Positions 12,601 through 23,984 of a stretch of DNA of 64,000 bases are shown in pieces. Source of the stretch: Incurvaria masculella (Eukaryota; Arthropoda; Insecta; Lepidoptera; Incurvariidae); NCBI GenBank assembly GCA_946894095.1, contig OX335643.1, positions 8,481,036-8,545,035 of the forward strand, written 5' to 3'. Under the pieces are notes generated by a model. The model saw only the letters and a program-made list of their open reading frames with translations. It was not told the DNA's origin and made no database searches. The position numbers and the translations under genes are program-made. How positions within the stretch are numbered: the first letter of the stretch is position 1; the number at the start of each line of letters is the position of its first letter.

Positions 12601-12739
12601 CCGAATTTGTTCTCCTATTGACTATTCTTTGAAAAAAATATATAGGTAAACTTATTTAGTTGCGCACCAACTAATTACTTTTGCTCAAAACGTCATACTT
12701 CTTGAGAAAAAGCTAAATTTCTAAAGCCAGCAGTGACAC

Positions 12740-13110
12740 GTCCCTCGGCACGTGAACACGTTTACGATTGACCGGGTTTTTGTTTCTATGGGACCGGACT
12801 CGATGGCAACGACCAAGTGCAATTTCACCTTGCGAGCGAGGTGCCATGCCGGTCACGATTTGAGGGCATGCGCTTTGACGAATTATATCACCGTCCGGGA
12901 GAAAAAAGCGTCAACCGGACTTGCCTCACCGCGCGCGCTCTGTCACCGGCGACGGAGCTCGCGATGTGCAGCCGTCTCGCTCGCGCAGGCGGCGGGTACC
13001 GCCCGCGTGTGCGCCGGCGCAGCCCCCGCCCCGCCCCGCGGTCGCGGCGCGTGTAGTTGGAGTGCGATGACTTGGTTTCTAGGGTGTCGTTGAGTTTTTG
13101 AACTTCTTAC
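12740..13110. promoter_or_regulatory. GC-rich, CpG-dense island 1 (possible promoter or first exon)
   Basis: The stretch is markedly GC- and CpG-rich compared with the AT-rich surroundings, peaking at 12930-13060. Overlapping open frames here (12752-13093, 12817-13056) are expected from low stop-codon density in GC-rich DNA, and their proteins are low-complexity Arg/Ala/Pro-rich. A palindromic element follows at 13152. It could be a promoter or 5' UTR of a gene whose other exons lie outside the window. No TATA box or clear initiator was identified. Confidence 0.35.
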
Positions 13111-13151
13111 TTGTATGTTTTGTTTATTGTACGGTTACGTAACGGCGGTTA

Positions 13152-13352
13152 CATGGTATATTAACTCGCAGGACGGACAGTCAAGTGAGTTATTCAATAT
13201 GAAGTTTAGTTGCATTTCGTACCATGCTAACTGGTGAATTTCAGTTCACTTGGCCGAATAACACGTCTTTTGAAAGGTCGGTACGAAATGCAACTTAACG
13301 TCAGATTTCATTACTTACTTGCCTGATCACCCAGCGAGTTAATTTAACCACC
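13152..13352. mobile_element. Palindromic foldback MITE, copy A
   Basis: This copy of about 200 bp begins 'catggtatattaactcgca' and ends 'cagcgagttaatttaacca', inverse to each other over roughly 50 bp. The interior is also palindromic: 'gttgcatttcgtacc' at about 13212 and 'ggtacgaaatgcaac' at about 13281. Relatives are at 47729-47926, 49395-49599 and (right half) 62120-62172. It has no coding capacity and could form a long hairpin if transcribed. Confidence 0.82.
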
Positions 13353-13588
13353 TTGGTCATGGATAAGTAATTTTGGTATAGCTCCTGAAATTAAAGGAAT
13401 GTTTACGCTTAATACCCTATGGTAGTTGCATCGTAACTAATTTTTTTAGTCGTGGCCTCAAAATGTTTATTTAATCGACTATGCTAATTAGAATCTAAGC
13501 TTTTAACATAAAACCGTATGTCTATCCTTGTGTCACTGTGCACGTAAATGTTGAAAGTCACATCATTTTGGAAGGTAGTAGGTATATT
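13353..13588. other. AT-rich DNA, no gene seen
   Basis: No repeat or reading frame of note. Confidence 0.4.
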
Positions 13589-13995
13589 GAGCGGCTCGTA
13601 GCCTAGTGGCGCGGGGACTGGCCAACGTAACAGAGGTCTGGGTTCAATTCCGACATGCACCACTGTCTTTCTCTTTCCGAGTTCGACAAGTGCATTTCGT
13701 CACGAATGCGAGCTGCTCCATGGTTCGGAATCCATGTAAAACTGTAGGTCCCCCCTGCCCCTACTAGGTGGTAGGGTTTAAGCCCGTCCGGGTTGGTACC
13801 ATCGCATTGGATGAAAGATGGTCAAAGCGGCACTGAAAAATTGTCCGTGTTTTCCATCCAGTTCAATGTAGCCGTGCTCATAAAGGGAAGGTCCTGGCAT
13901 GGCACCTAATTCTAAATACATCTGGTGTATTGGGCTAATATCATAACGGTAGTTGTGTGGCATTAGCCATTCATGTCAGGTCGGATAAAAAAAAT
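13589..13995 (+). mobile_element. Full-length tRNA-headed SINE (HaSE1-like)
   Basis: The head 'gagcggctcgtagcctagtg' contains an A-box-like segment (tagcctagtggcg), and the B box 'gggttcaattccg' lies near 13639-13651; together they form an internal RNA polymerase III promoter. The body contains 'gcgagctgctccatggttcg', 'gttggtaccatcgcattgga', 'ttgtccgtgttttccatcca', 'gtagccgtgctcataaaggg' and 'ggtcctggcatggcacctaa'. The copy ends 'caggtcggataaaaaaaata'. It matches the organisation described for HaSE1 in Helicoverpa armigera, whose tail resembles an RTE-type LINE. The open frame 13778-13963 on the minus strand is a by-product of the SINE body. Confidence 0.85.
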
Positions 13996-14825
13996 ATATA
14001 TGAGACAGACGGTTGTATGTTCCAACCACAGATTTTGAGTATGTAGAATGTTCAAAATAAAGTGAAATATTACGGCTACTACTAAAAATTATGGAGTATG
14101 GTGGAATTATGTACGATTGTTTGGGTCGGTTGTGAGTAAAGGGCCCTTGAGACTTTAAATTTTCAAGACTCATCTAATCTTACATGCGAAACGTCGGAAT
14201 TTAAAACGTGAATCACACCCACTGTCATGATATAAGGCCATGACACAACTTTTTTAAAGTTTCGACCATATTTCTGTCAATGCGACGGTTACCCCTATCA
14301 TAGATAGAGCTAAAGTTAGTAGGTATCAAGAATGGAAAGTAACAATTAACTTTAAAAAAAATAAAAATTGGTCCGAACAATTAAGTAACCGAATTCTTAG
14401 TGAAAATACACTTTTGCACATATTCTGCATTGAATCCTTTGTCTTCGACAAAGTTACCTCTTGTTTCCGGTTTCAAACTAATTGTAAACTGGCTGTTGTT
14501 GTTGTGGTATTTCCACATATTTTCTTACGGTGGCTTAATTTACTTGATATTACAGTCATTGATATTACTTCTCCTGGTGGGGGCCCTTCTGAGCGAATCA
14601 TCTGTCAAATGTTTCTGACGAATATATTTGTATAATTGTAACACTATCTGACATGAATAGTTAATATTACGTTTATTCTCACGATATAGAAAATAGTACT
14701 AACAAAAATATATACACCGTGACCTTATGAATACCGGCACCACTTGAGGGGTATATCTGTATGGAAAACTGAGCCATTTTCATGAAAAATAAATATTAAT
14801 GAATTCTCCCTTACTTGAATTAAAT
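13996..14825. other. AT-rich DNA, no gene seen
   Basis: Two overlapping plus-strand frames at 14400-14635 are hydrophobic but unrecognised, and nothing else supports a gene. Confidence 0.4.
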
Positions 14826-14903
14826 GTTCTTTTTTACCGACTTCAAAAAAAAGGAGGAGGTTCTGTTCTTTTTTACCGACTTCAAAAAAAAGGAGGAGGT
14901 TCT
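14826..14903 (+). repeat. Two-copy tandem repeat, 39-bp period
   Basis: The unit 'gttcttttttaccgacttca' + 'aaaaaaaaggaggag' occurs at 14826 and 14865. The 'accgacttcaaaaaaaagga' end is a widespread moth repeat terminus, also present in inverse form at 52062-52090. Confidence 0.8.
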
Positions 14904-16271
14904 CAATTCGTCGGAATCTTTTTTTTTATTAACATCGAAAATACCATTTGATTAATGGGGCTCTTTAATTATCACGTTTATTTTATATGTACATACATGT
15001 TTCATACGCCATATTATAGATACGTTTATTTTCTTAGAATGTTGTCGCCAATCCTTAGTCATGGACCTGATTGAAAATTTAAATTCAGATCGTTCATTAA
15101 TTATTTTGTCTCAATCATTTCCCCCGTCTCAACAATACGCAGATTTTCATTCCCTACACACATCCTCATACCACTCGCGAATTATGTCATCGAAGTTTAA
15201 AATGTAAGATAATTCTGTAGGTACTACCGCCTTATTATATTTATGTAAAAACGGAATGTTTGTGAATGGATGAAATTTCTTATTGTACTGAGGTTTAATT
15301 AAACAATGGGTCAAGAATTGATAAAAACAATTAATAAGTGTATTTATAACTATGCTCCTACGTAGCATGTTGTATTTTGTTGTCCAGTGAGACAACTCTA
15401 TAACTTATTTAATAAGAATACCAATTTTCAACTACTCATTTGCCACAGGACAGGTAAAGTTCAAATGTGCTATGACATCCAACGTAACCCTGGATGTAAT
15501 ACTAGTAGTAGAGTTACACTTGAAAACGTTTTTCCTTATCCATGCCCAGGTGAAGGTCAACAGAGTAAAATATGTGGAATACTGTTTTATTACCCACTAT
15601 GTAATATACTGAGAATTGGCCGCTTAGAACAAGAGATATTTGTATTTCTAACCCTGATTTTGTACATGCAAGACTAACTCTCATTCGGTTCTATAGGCTT
15701 TTCGTTCTGAATATGATGTATGTTTCTTTTCGTACAGGTTTTAACGATTTACGTAAGTGTGATAACATTAACATACGTATTTTCGACACCAAAGAATAAT
15801 TATCTGCGACGATCCCTAGAATTGACACAGTAGGTATACCTGCTGTTAAAGATTTAAATTCAATCTCCTCTCAATGATTTTCGAAATAATATGAATATCT
15901 GCAACCTGATATCAAAGCTACTATATTCTTGAATTATTTGCAAATATCACCTGAATTTAATAGTCAATTCAAAACACTGTTGATGCCTATCGATGAATTA
16001 TTTTGCATTCAAATAGGCTAAGCTTTACCTTCTTTGTCTCAAATCAACAACCAATAAGATTCTTCTTAGATTCTAGTGTGCTTATTTTATTTAAACAATG
16101 TAATATGTCTGATTTCACTTAGTTTTCTTATTGTTACATATCATATTCTTAATATTCTTGCATTATTATGACATATTTTAATTAAATTTTAAACGCTTAC
16201 CTCTTTTTTTAATTAAAACCTGGATTCATAAACATTTGAGGCAATGCACACCTAAGTTTATTATCCATATG
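14904..16271. other. No gene recognised
   Basis: Open frames at 15147-15395 (minus) and 15387-15677 (plus, 96 residues, with several Cys) have no domain I recognise. Codon use and context do not support them. The stretch is AT-rich. Confidence 0.4.
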
Positions 16272-16450
16272 TAACTTGACATGGATGACTAATACCACAC
16301 CTACTGTCATGATATTACTACTACTACCAGGTGCCGTGCCATGACCGTTATATTTCACGACTACATTGAATTGGATGAAAAACACGGACATTATTATTGC
16401 CGCTTCGATCATCTCTGTAACAACGGGATTAACCCTTTTACCTAGTCAGT
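16272..16450 (-). mobile_element. SINE 3' body fragment, minus strand
   Basis: The fragment shows the inverse of the family tail and body: 'acttgacatggatgactaat', 'accaggtgccgtgccatgac', 'ttgaattggatgaaaaacac' and 'ggattaacccttttacctag'. The head is missing. Confidence 0.7.
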
Positions 16451-17154
16451 GATGAAGGGGACGAGCTACAGTTTAACTTGGAATCCTAACCATGAACGAC
16501 GAATCCCTTAGTCGGCTCTTACAATATGCACTGGAAGAAATGCAGTGGGTCTTTTTTTTTTTCTCGGTGATTTTAACTCGATGGTACTTGGAGTCACATA
16601 TTACAGTCACTCACAGTAGTTATCGTATGAATTAATATCGTTATCTGTTAGTAGAGTATCCATAACCGGGTCCAAATATTATTGCTTAGTGTTATACAAA
16701 TCAATATGAGTTAAACAAAGCATACATTTTATGTAATAAACGGAATAAACTGAAGCTAACAACGTTGTAATTATAAAAGTTTGCAGGACTACGCTAAAAT
16801 TGTATTCATAATTATTGAAACGTAAATATTTGTATTTTTTTGTTACCTTTACCTCATAACAGACATTCTCTCCTCCCGCGGCGTGAAAAGCCGTTAGTTT
16901 TAAAATATTTTCAACAACCGCGGTAATCTCAGAAGTATCATATCATATAATCATTCCGTTACAGCAGCTTTAAAAACCTGTTCTGCAATCGAATGAGAAA
17001 ATTTCACTGAGTTTTTTCTTTTTCTTGCACCAATTGCGGCCTTCCTCAGATAATGTAATTTTTTTTATTTCCTTAAAAAAATACCTGAATTTCCAACGCA
17101 ACACCGTTTGCTTAATCAATATAATAACGGATATATCTTGTAAATACAGTTTTC
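16451..17154. other. AT-rich DNA, no gene seen
   Basis: Nothing recognisable beyond short homopolymer runs. Confidence 0.4.
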
Positions 17155-17245
17155 AGATACCTAAGTTCAGGAGCACTTCATATCGTGTGCTGGGCTAATG
17201 TCATACCAGTAGGTACGGTATTAGCCATCCATGTCCAGGTAAAAA
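17155..17245 (+). mobile_element. SINE 3' tail fragment
   Basis: Only the last part of the family is kept: 'gtgctgggctaatgtcatac', 'ggtattagccatccatgtcc' and the terminal 'aggtaaaaaa'. Confidence 0.65.
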
Positions 17246-17509
17246 AGCAGCATTTCGAAGTTCGACTCGGTCTATTACCGAAACCGGTGGATGTGTATCT
17301 TCTGTGGCATTATTCATCATAGCACGTGGTACGAAGACAGTCTAAATATTCTGTACTTATCGCAAAGACCCGAAAGCGATCAATGACCCAAAACGTCACG
17401 ACACGAGCTTCAAGCCTTTCCCAGACAAAGCGTGGACGTTCGCACGATATTGTATGCTCATAACTCTTAGATTGTAAGAAATAAGAGCGAGTATGGAGCG
17501 TTAACAAGG

Positions 17510-18110
17510 TTCGCGCGAAACATTTGCGAAACGCTTGCCGATGGTCGCTCTTATTTCTTGCGAGCTAAGAGATAGATTTATGCGTATTCTCTGCTAACCG
17601 CGAAACTTTTTCTGCTTGGAAAAGGCTAAAGCGAAAACGATCACGAACGGTGAGCTCCACTACGCGGATCGAAATTCGCGCCTTCCACCGAAAAATCGCT
17701 GCCCTCCGCACTCGTCCCTCGCGCTGCGTCCGCCCGCGTGGAAGCGAGACGGCCGCATCGGTGTCGCCCGAAAAGGAGGCCGGTGCAATGAACCCGCCGG
17801 CGTCCGCCGGCGCGCGACGCGACCTCCGACCGTCTCCTTCGGACGTTCGCGAAACAACAGAGTGAGGCGATGCGTCCGCGCGTCCTTGTCTCTTGTCTCA
17901 CTTTATTTCTCTTTCGAAATTGCTTTTTGCGCGATCCTATTTTTAGACGTTTTGCATTTCGGGCTCTCGCCGCTGTGTCGCTGGCATGGTGGCGGACGTT
18001 CGAATTCTGTCATGTGGATGTGTCGTTTACGGGTACTTTTCTGGCCCCTCTGGAACTCTTGCTGAAAGTGGCGACTAAAGGTCTCTGAGCAGAGGTAAAG
18101 TGACACGATC
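17510..18110. promoter_or_regulatory. GC-rich, CpG-dense island 2 (possible promoter or first exon)
   Basis: GC content rises sharply, especially at 17640-17880. Frames on both strands stay open here (for example 17616-18065 plus and 17641-17901 minus), as expected in GC-rich DNA, and none has a domain. A donor-like 'aacggtgagc' lies near 17646. It is plausible as a promoter or 5' UTR region; direction is unknown. Confidence 0.3.
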
Positions 18111-18310
18111 ACGAACAATGACAGTCCATATCAGGCCCGTGACAGGGAATTGTGTACCATCGAAATCGGATTTTAACTTAAATGAAAAAATCAGAATACT
18201 TATTACATTTTTCCTACTTGTTTTCTAGTCCTATTGGGGTTGCCAGAGCAATGTTTAAATATATTTTTTATTTTGAATTTTTTAATTTATTTATGTGTAC
18301 AGGTGTACAC

Positions 18311-18553
18311 AAAAATGTATGAAAGGATATTTTTTGGCCTAGAAACAAAAGTTGTTTAATACAAGTTGTTCAGTTTTACATAAAGTATGACCCACTTTTG
18401 ACTCAGACTACCTATTTCGACTTAGACTACCTATTTCTGTATAAAAATGTATGAAAGGATATTTTTTGGCCTAGAAAACAAAAGTTGTTTAATAAAAGTT
18501 GTTCAGTTTTATATAAAGAATGACCCCCTTTCGACTTAGACTACCTATTTCGG
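18311..18553 (+). repeat. Two-copy tandem duplication, 132-bp period
   Basis: 'aaaaatgtatgaaaggatat' starts at 18311 and 18443. Both copies continue through 'ggcctagaaa', 'aagttgttcagtttta' and 'gacttagactacctatttc'. The two are close but not identical. Confidence 0.85.
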
Positions 18554-20319
18554 TATGCTATGCATAGTAGTTGGTACTTACGTTTGTTCAACAGCTCATA
18601 GAACAAAATAACGAATATAGGTAACATAACTTTGTGATGTGAACAGACGTGCATTTTAATTTCGTTACACCGGGAAAAGAGAAAAAATCGAAAACTAATT
18701 TATTTCATATTACCATCGACCTTGACCTTAGCAATCTTTCGAATCTCTTTCCAGTGCAACGATATAATAAATCGTGACTGTACCACGTAATTAAAAAAAA
18801 CGATTGAATACCTAATATGCATCGAACCTGGAAACACTGCAAATTAACTTGATCGACATTTTTCTTTCTCCTCATTTCGCCTCATAGGTACCCGTACAAG
18901 TACAACGCAAACTGTACTTGCGTACAGTTTGCATTGAAATTCGTCCAGATGTCTGTAAGTTATCATCGAATGCATCGGTGATATCGTCTCCCAAAAACAG
19001 GGGCTTCGTTCTGGCCACACTACAAATCACACTGTTGCCATGCCAACTTCGCTATTCAGTTGTCTCGTACGTACCTATCTAAATCGGTACCTAGATATAC
19101 ATATGTAGGTAGCTACAAACGTAAGTGTGGCTTGTGCGCGCCATCGTGTTGCCAGCGTTAGCATTCTGTGATTACCAACAAATTTAAAATTGTTCTTGGT
19201 TTGTTTGACGTCAGGTTTGTTTGAAATGGAAATTATTTTTGAAGAACCTATTATTATTTAATATTTTAATGCATACCGTGTTGTTCGAATAGCTTAAAGG
19301 GGTAAGTTTATAAATACCTGCACCGCTTAAGGTGATTCTGTATCGAAAGAGAATCAACTTCCTGTATTTAAAATATTTAAATTCTAAAAATAAAATGTTC
19401 GTACAAAATTAATTTCTCTTAATACAATTCAAAAAACAGTTTGGGAACATTTACGAAACGAGCCTAGGCGTCACGTTATCTCACGGAGGACTACTTCATA
19501 CTACTCTTAGAGCAAATGCTCTAAGATACTACTACATACACTTTCTCAAAATTAAAATATTTTTGGGAAACCATAAATAATTTATTTTCTCCGAAACAGG
19601 AAAGATTTGATTGTTCTTTAACATCAATTATTATATTTAGATTATAGATTATGCTGAAGACAAAAAAAGCAGCTAACCATTAAAAAAAAGCCAAATAAAA
19701 AAACATGCTGTTTCCGTACAATTCGTTGAATTCACGCGACCTAAATGTATGGGAACTGCAATTTTTTTATTTGGTTTTTTTTTCAATGATTACCTAGTTT
19801 TTTTTTCCCCAGTATAACCCTTTGCAGTGATGTGCGCATTCAAAAGAGCAGCCTGTATATTCAGATTTTTTAATAGCTCCATATACCGGTGTATTCATAT
19901 TTCGTAAGTTCGGAACAACCTCCGGAAAACTTTTCGTATGAGCAAAAACAATGTTCATGCAGCGGGTATCGGTAAGATGGTCGGGAAAGGTTTTCGAATG
20001 AGTAAAAAAAGGTCAAGCAGCCGGTTTCAGTAAGATGGTAGACAGATTTTTGAGTAAGCGCAGGCTTAATTCGCGAAATCTGCCCCTTCTAGTTGTGGAG
20101 AGAGGAAGTATCATCAAGAAACTATTTTCATAAATGTTAACCTCAACTCATTTTTAATTTGGTACCGTAACGCTTTCGTCTCGACGCTGCGGGTTCCTTG
20201 CCCCCAAAAAGGACATTACGAATAAGATTTAGCGCTTTGCGAATACGACACACCGATAGCCTTGATGGACAAAACAAAAGTGAGGGCCCGTGAACCTGTC
20301 AGGAAGTCGCAAGGGAGGG
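18554..20319. other. No gene recognised; small inverted and direct repeats
   Basis: 19673-19795 is an A/T-rich inverted repeat (left 'aaccattaaaaaaaagccaa', right 'ttggtttttttttcaatgat'). 19505-19524 is a short perfect palindrome (cttagagca-aa-tgctctaag). 19922-20040 contains two diverged direct copies of about 58 bp ending 'gtaagatggt'. No coding evidence. Confidence 0.45.
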
Positions 20320-20870
20320 GGGGTGTTGCTCGTCAAGTGCGAGTCTAACTCACGCATCGAGCGTTCCGTACAAAGTAGGTATGTAGATAGTTCGTCCATC
20401 TTAATGACATACTAGCTGATATACCCGGCTCCGCTCGGGTCAATGTCGTTTTGGACTGATTTCGGGCCGAATAATTTCCTGGATATTTTATGATTTCCCC
20501 ATACCAACTTTCACCCCCTTTAAGTTATTTTTTTATCGCGTTGGCTTAGAAGCTTGATTTTTTTACATCTTCAAAGAACCATAAGCCTGAGTATTTGATA
20601 TTAATTTCAACTTAATACCTCCACGCGTTACTGAAAAAGGGGTGTTGATAGAAAGCGGACAACAAAGATCCTCATGTAGAAATTCATGGACATTACTTAC
20701 TTGCATCTGGCTCAGCCAAAGTATAACTTCCGACTGTAATTTTGGAAATAATATGTAAGCGATAAAAGTAAGAATTGGCAGTCGGATGTTATGCCTAATA
20801 AGCCAAGTACAAATAACATTTATGAATCTCTACAAGGGCCCCTTTTTACTTTTGAGGAACGGAACCCTAA
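20320..20870 (+). mobile_element. Dispersed repeat remnants, possibly a split microsatellite-type element
   Basis: 'gtcaagtgcgagtctaactc' at 20333 resembles the left end of the E1 family, and 'ggaacggaaccctaaaa' near 20858-20874 resembles its right end. Between them, 20410-20530 carries the 'atacccggctccgctcgggt' ... 'tcctggatattttatga' moth repeat. One element split by another insertion is a reasonable reading, but the middle is too diverged to be sure. Confidence 0.35.
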
Positions 20871-21207
20871 AAGGGGCAAAAGCAGAAAACCGAACAAAAA
20901 TAAAACCAGTTCCGCAAAAAGGTTCGCGACCGCTGCCTATTGTTTGGACCGTGAGTGTGAGTGTCACGCGTGTCGGTGTGTGCGTGCTAGCGCTGGTAGG
21001 CCGAGAGATGCTGCTCCTTTGAGATATTTTTTTTGTTGTATTTTTGTATCCCTTTGTTATGTGTGGGTTCCGGAACTTAAAATAATACAAGTAGTCCCAC
21101 ACCACTTCTTTCGGTGCATGCCAAGAGGTTACACGATTCGTCGGTCTGATTCCACGTGAAATTGGATGAGGTGATCAAGTTCCATGCAAGGGCTCGTGCC
21201 TGTTTCC
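20871..21207. other. No gene recognised
   Basis: A plus-strand frame (20791-21159) covers most of it but begins inside repeat sequence and has no domain. The 20930-21010 part is moderately GC-rich. Confidence 0.35.
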
Positions 21208-21452
21208 TCAGTCAAATTAAGAAATGTTTTTCTGATATTTTGCACATTAAACAAATCAACTTAGAGTTACGTCTGTACTTTTTTGTTTTTGATACATGAA
21301 TACGTGATATACGCCTATCATTTTGTATGTGCTAAATAATTTATGCACATACAAAATGATGTATAACATGGATACTAGTTAAGTTTTAAAAAAAAATGTC
21401 TCCAATCTCGAATGTGCAAACTTTCAGAAAAGTATTTCTTAATTTGACTGAA
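21208..21452. mobile_element. Foldback element with a perfect central hairpin
   Basis: The left end 'cagtcaaattaagaaatg' is inverse to the right end 'tttcttaatttgactga', and similarity between the arms extends for about 42 bp. At the centre, 21317-21332 (atcattttgtatgtgc) pairs perfectly with 21345-21360 (gcacatacaaaatgat) across a 12-nt loop. The whole 245 bp could fold as one long hairpin. A small MITE is the likely explanation; a hairpin RNA precursor is possible but unsupported. Confidence 0.7.
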
Positions 21453-21481
21453 AAAAAGGAAAAAAATGTATCACCTCATTA

Positions 21482-21660
21482 TCCTCTTAAGCAAGCCCGG
21501 ATTGGTACCATCCTATTGGATTAAAGATAACTGTTTTCGTTCCGGACGCAATGTATGCATCCGACTCAGATAACGGTAGTGCATGAACGAGTTAAGGATT
21601 CAATCCATATCTTCTCGCACGAAAATCAAGGCCCTGCGCTCTGAGCTATAAGCCGCCCAA
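21482..21660. mobile_element. Rearranged SINE remnant
   Basis: The left part reads in plus orientation ('gcccggattggtaccatcct'). The right part reads as the inverse of the head ('aaggattcaatccatatctt' and 'gagctataagccgccc'). It is either two fragments joined head to head or an internally inverted copy. Confidence 0.5.
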
Positions 21661-22328
21661 ATCCGCTATCAAATTTATGTTTCTTGAAGTGAAAACTTCT
21701 TAACACCGTTGTGATTTTCAACTCGATTTAACGAAAAAGCCACACTAAAAATGGACAAACATCCATAGGATTTATCCTGCGAGAGAATGAGATAGAATAC
21801 ATTATACAGTGTTTAACAACCCTTCATGTTAAGATGCGACCTGCGCTTGACCTTGACGAATTTCGTCGACCCGATTCGTCGCTGCCAAAGTCTGGTTGTA
21901 GTTTAGACCTAAACTAGCCAGCCGGGCGCTGAAGGTTTCACTTCTACCACGTGTGAACTGCTTACATGTTTTTTTGTGTAGACATCATATAAAGGAAATC
22001 ATATTGATTTTTTTGTTTATACTCTTGGAGTGAAAAAAGGGCTAATTTCAGGGGGAAATAATTATGTTTATGAACACCTTGGCACTAATATATCTTCAAT
22101 TTTTGTGTCGATGTCTCAGGTTTAACTAATAATAGACTACACGAACTCTATGCCTGCAGCATAAACCTGTGCATCTAATATCTTCTATTTAAAAATAATA
22201 AAGAAATTATTCTGAGCGGCGGAGAACGCTGGTTCAAATATCAGGGCATGCACCTGCTTTCTTTCTAATCTAACTTTTAAATGTGCACGGATCTAGGCAG
22301 CTTAGAACAGGAGCTTACAATATTCTAT
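21661..22328. other. AT-rich DNA, no gene seen
   Basis: No repeat or reading frame of note was recognised. Confidence 0.4.
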
Positions 22329-22475
22329 CCCTGCTACTAATAAACGATGATCATCGTTTGAATAGTTATACAATGTTTTGTCCTTTGTATTGACATGCAG
22401 TTTCGAAATCGAGAGAAAGGGACAAAACATTGTAAAACTGTTCAGGCGATGATCTGGGTTTATTAGTAACAGGGT
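22329..22475. mobile_element. Small foldback element (MITE-like)
   Basis: The left arm 'ccctgctactaataaacga' ... 'caatgttttgtcc' is inverse to the right arm 'gggacaaaacattg' ... 'tttattagtaacaggg'. The arms are about 50 bp and the whole element about 147 bp. Both ends are flanked by TA (ta-tcc / ggg-ta), which would fit a TA target, but the flank is too short to be decisive. Confidence 0.65.
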
Positions 22476-23867
22476 AAATGTTTACTCATATAGTTGAGAT
22501 AAAAAAAAATGGACTTACAGTTGAGCCCTGAGGGACGCCTGAGGTAACATTAACTCTCCGCATACAGTTCTTGTATTTTTTTTTTAACTGATTACTAAAA
22601 AAACATGAAATAAAAGAAAAACCTCACCTAATTAAAAGACAAACTTTCTAATATGTAATCTTTATCCACCTAATTATACGCCTCTTTGGAATCGGTGTAA
22701 ATAACATCCACCTGGTCACCATAATCCATTGCATTTAATAATGAATTAGAGTTAACTATGATATGTATCGCAGTTGATTAAAAAAAACAGTTCATTTCGG
22801 AAAGTAAGGCACGTTGAATCGATTAGTGAGCTGAAGCTGATAGCTGAATATTTCTGGTAGTTTTCAAAGTTCGATTACAAACCTTTTAGACTCAAATGTC
22901 GTAACCAACTGTATTAATGAATTAACTCTATTCAACATAAACATATATTCAGAACATGCAACGATATATCTTCATTTTCTTGTTTTTCTACACCAGTCTT
23001 GAGAAACAACAGCGACTGGCAGTCGCGGTTTTCTCGCTTCAAAATGATGACCCCATTACGTCACCTGATGATGTAATAATGTTCAAATGTGGCCAATGTT
23101 AATATTTGCTTTCAACATTTTTCTTTCAGGTGGCTTTGTAGGTTTTATTGTATCTATATTATATGTTCGAATTTATTTCATTTATATTATTCGTTTTGTT
23201 CGGTAAAGGCCCGATATTCGAGATTCCTTTTCATCAAACTGCCTTGGAGTAGGAGGGACGCGAAATCTTCCAAATGGTCGTTTTTTCGCCTTGCCTATTA
23301 AATGTTGATTTGACTGACTTTTATTAATTTTGTTACATGATATGACACACTAACTTGTTCAGGTTTTTTGGCAATGATAAAAAAACTGGATGAATTCGTA
23401 ACGTACACATAAAAGGGGCCGTAAATTGTAATCTGATAAATCCATACACGCCCCTTTATGCTTACATGAGTTAAATAGGGTTTCGACTATTTTGAAAGCA
23501 TATTTGTAAACGTTCTTTTATTTTATTTTCCATTAATTTCGTTATTTGTTTAGTCGACTTATTAACTTACTTTTTCTTCTTTTTTATGTGGAACCGCTTA
23601 TGGCATCGATTTTTTTTAAATCGAATCGATTTATAACTTCTTAGTTTATAGTCTAATTTGAAATTTCTAAATTGTAATATTTTTAAAATTTCAAATTATT
23701 GATTTTGGCATTGGTTTTTGCAAATCGATTATGTTTATGAAAAAAGTTTGTCTATTTAAAAAATCTTAAAATGTGTGTTGATACATGAAAGGTGTTAGGT
23801 ATTTGAATACAAATCTATTGTGTTAGGAAATAAATGATATTGAATGATGTGTTAAATTTGTTTACAG
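22476..23867. other. AT-rich DNA, no gene seen; ends in an acceptor-like site
   Basis: A plus-strand frame at 23089-23301 has no domain. The stretch ends with 'aatttgtttacag' immediately before the candidate exon at 23868. Confidence 0.4.
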
Positions 23868-23966
23868 AAGGAGCTTGGAGCAGATTCTTCAGGCCTGGCC
23901 TGTTTTGATGAATGCTTCCGACGGTGACCTCTTAAGATTTTCCAAGTGTTACAGGATCTTCAATAG
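23868..23966 (+). CDS. Candidate internal exon of an unknown host gene
   Basis: The 99-bp stretch is preceded by TTTACAG and followed by GTAAGT, a strong donor after AATAG. With one leading base and two trailing bases it reads through 32 codons with no stop; the other two frames contain stops. The peptide contains EQILQAWPVLMNASDGDLL and RFSKCYRIFN, which I do not recognise as a domain. Its length is a multiple of three, so skipping would keep frame. It matches no repeat family in the window, and its surroundings are mostly AT-rich. Against it, a 33-codon open frame between two splice-like sites can arise by chance, and no neighbouring exons were found. A 32-bp minisatellite begins just downstream. 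Confidence 0.33.
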
Positions 23967-23984
23967 GTAAGTTACGATGGTTCA

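Noticed and set aside
15387..15677. 96-codon plus-strand frame with several Cys
   Set aside because: No domain, no splice context, and AT-rich composition like the surrounding non-coding DNA.
17616..18065. 149-codon open frame
   Set aside because: It lies in a GC-rich island where stop codons are rare; other frames on both strands are open too and the protein is low-complexity.
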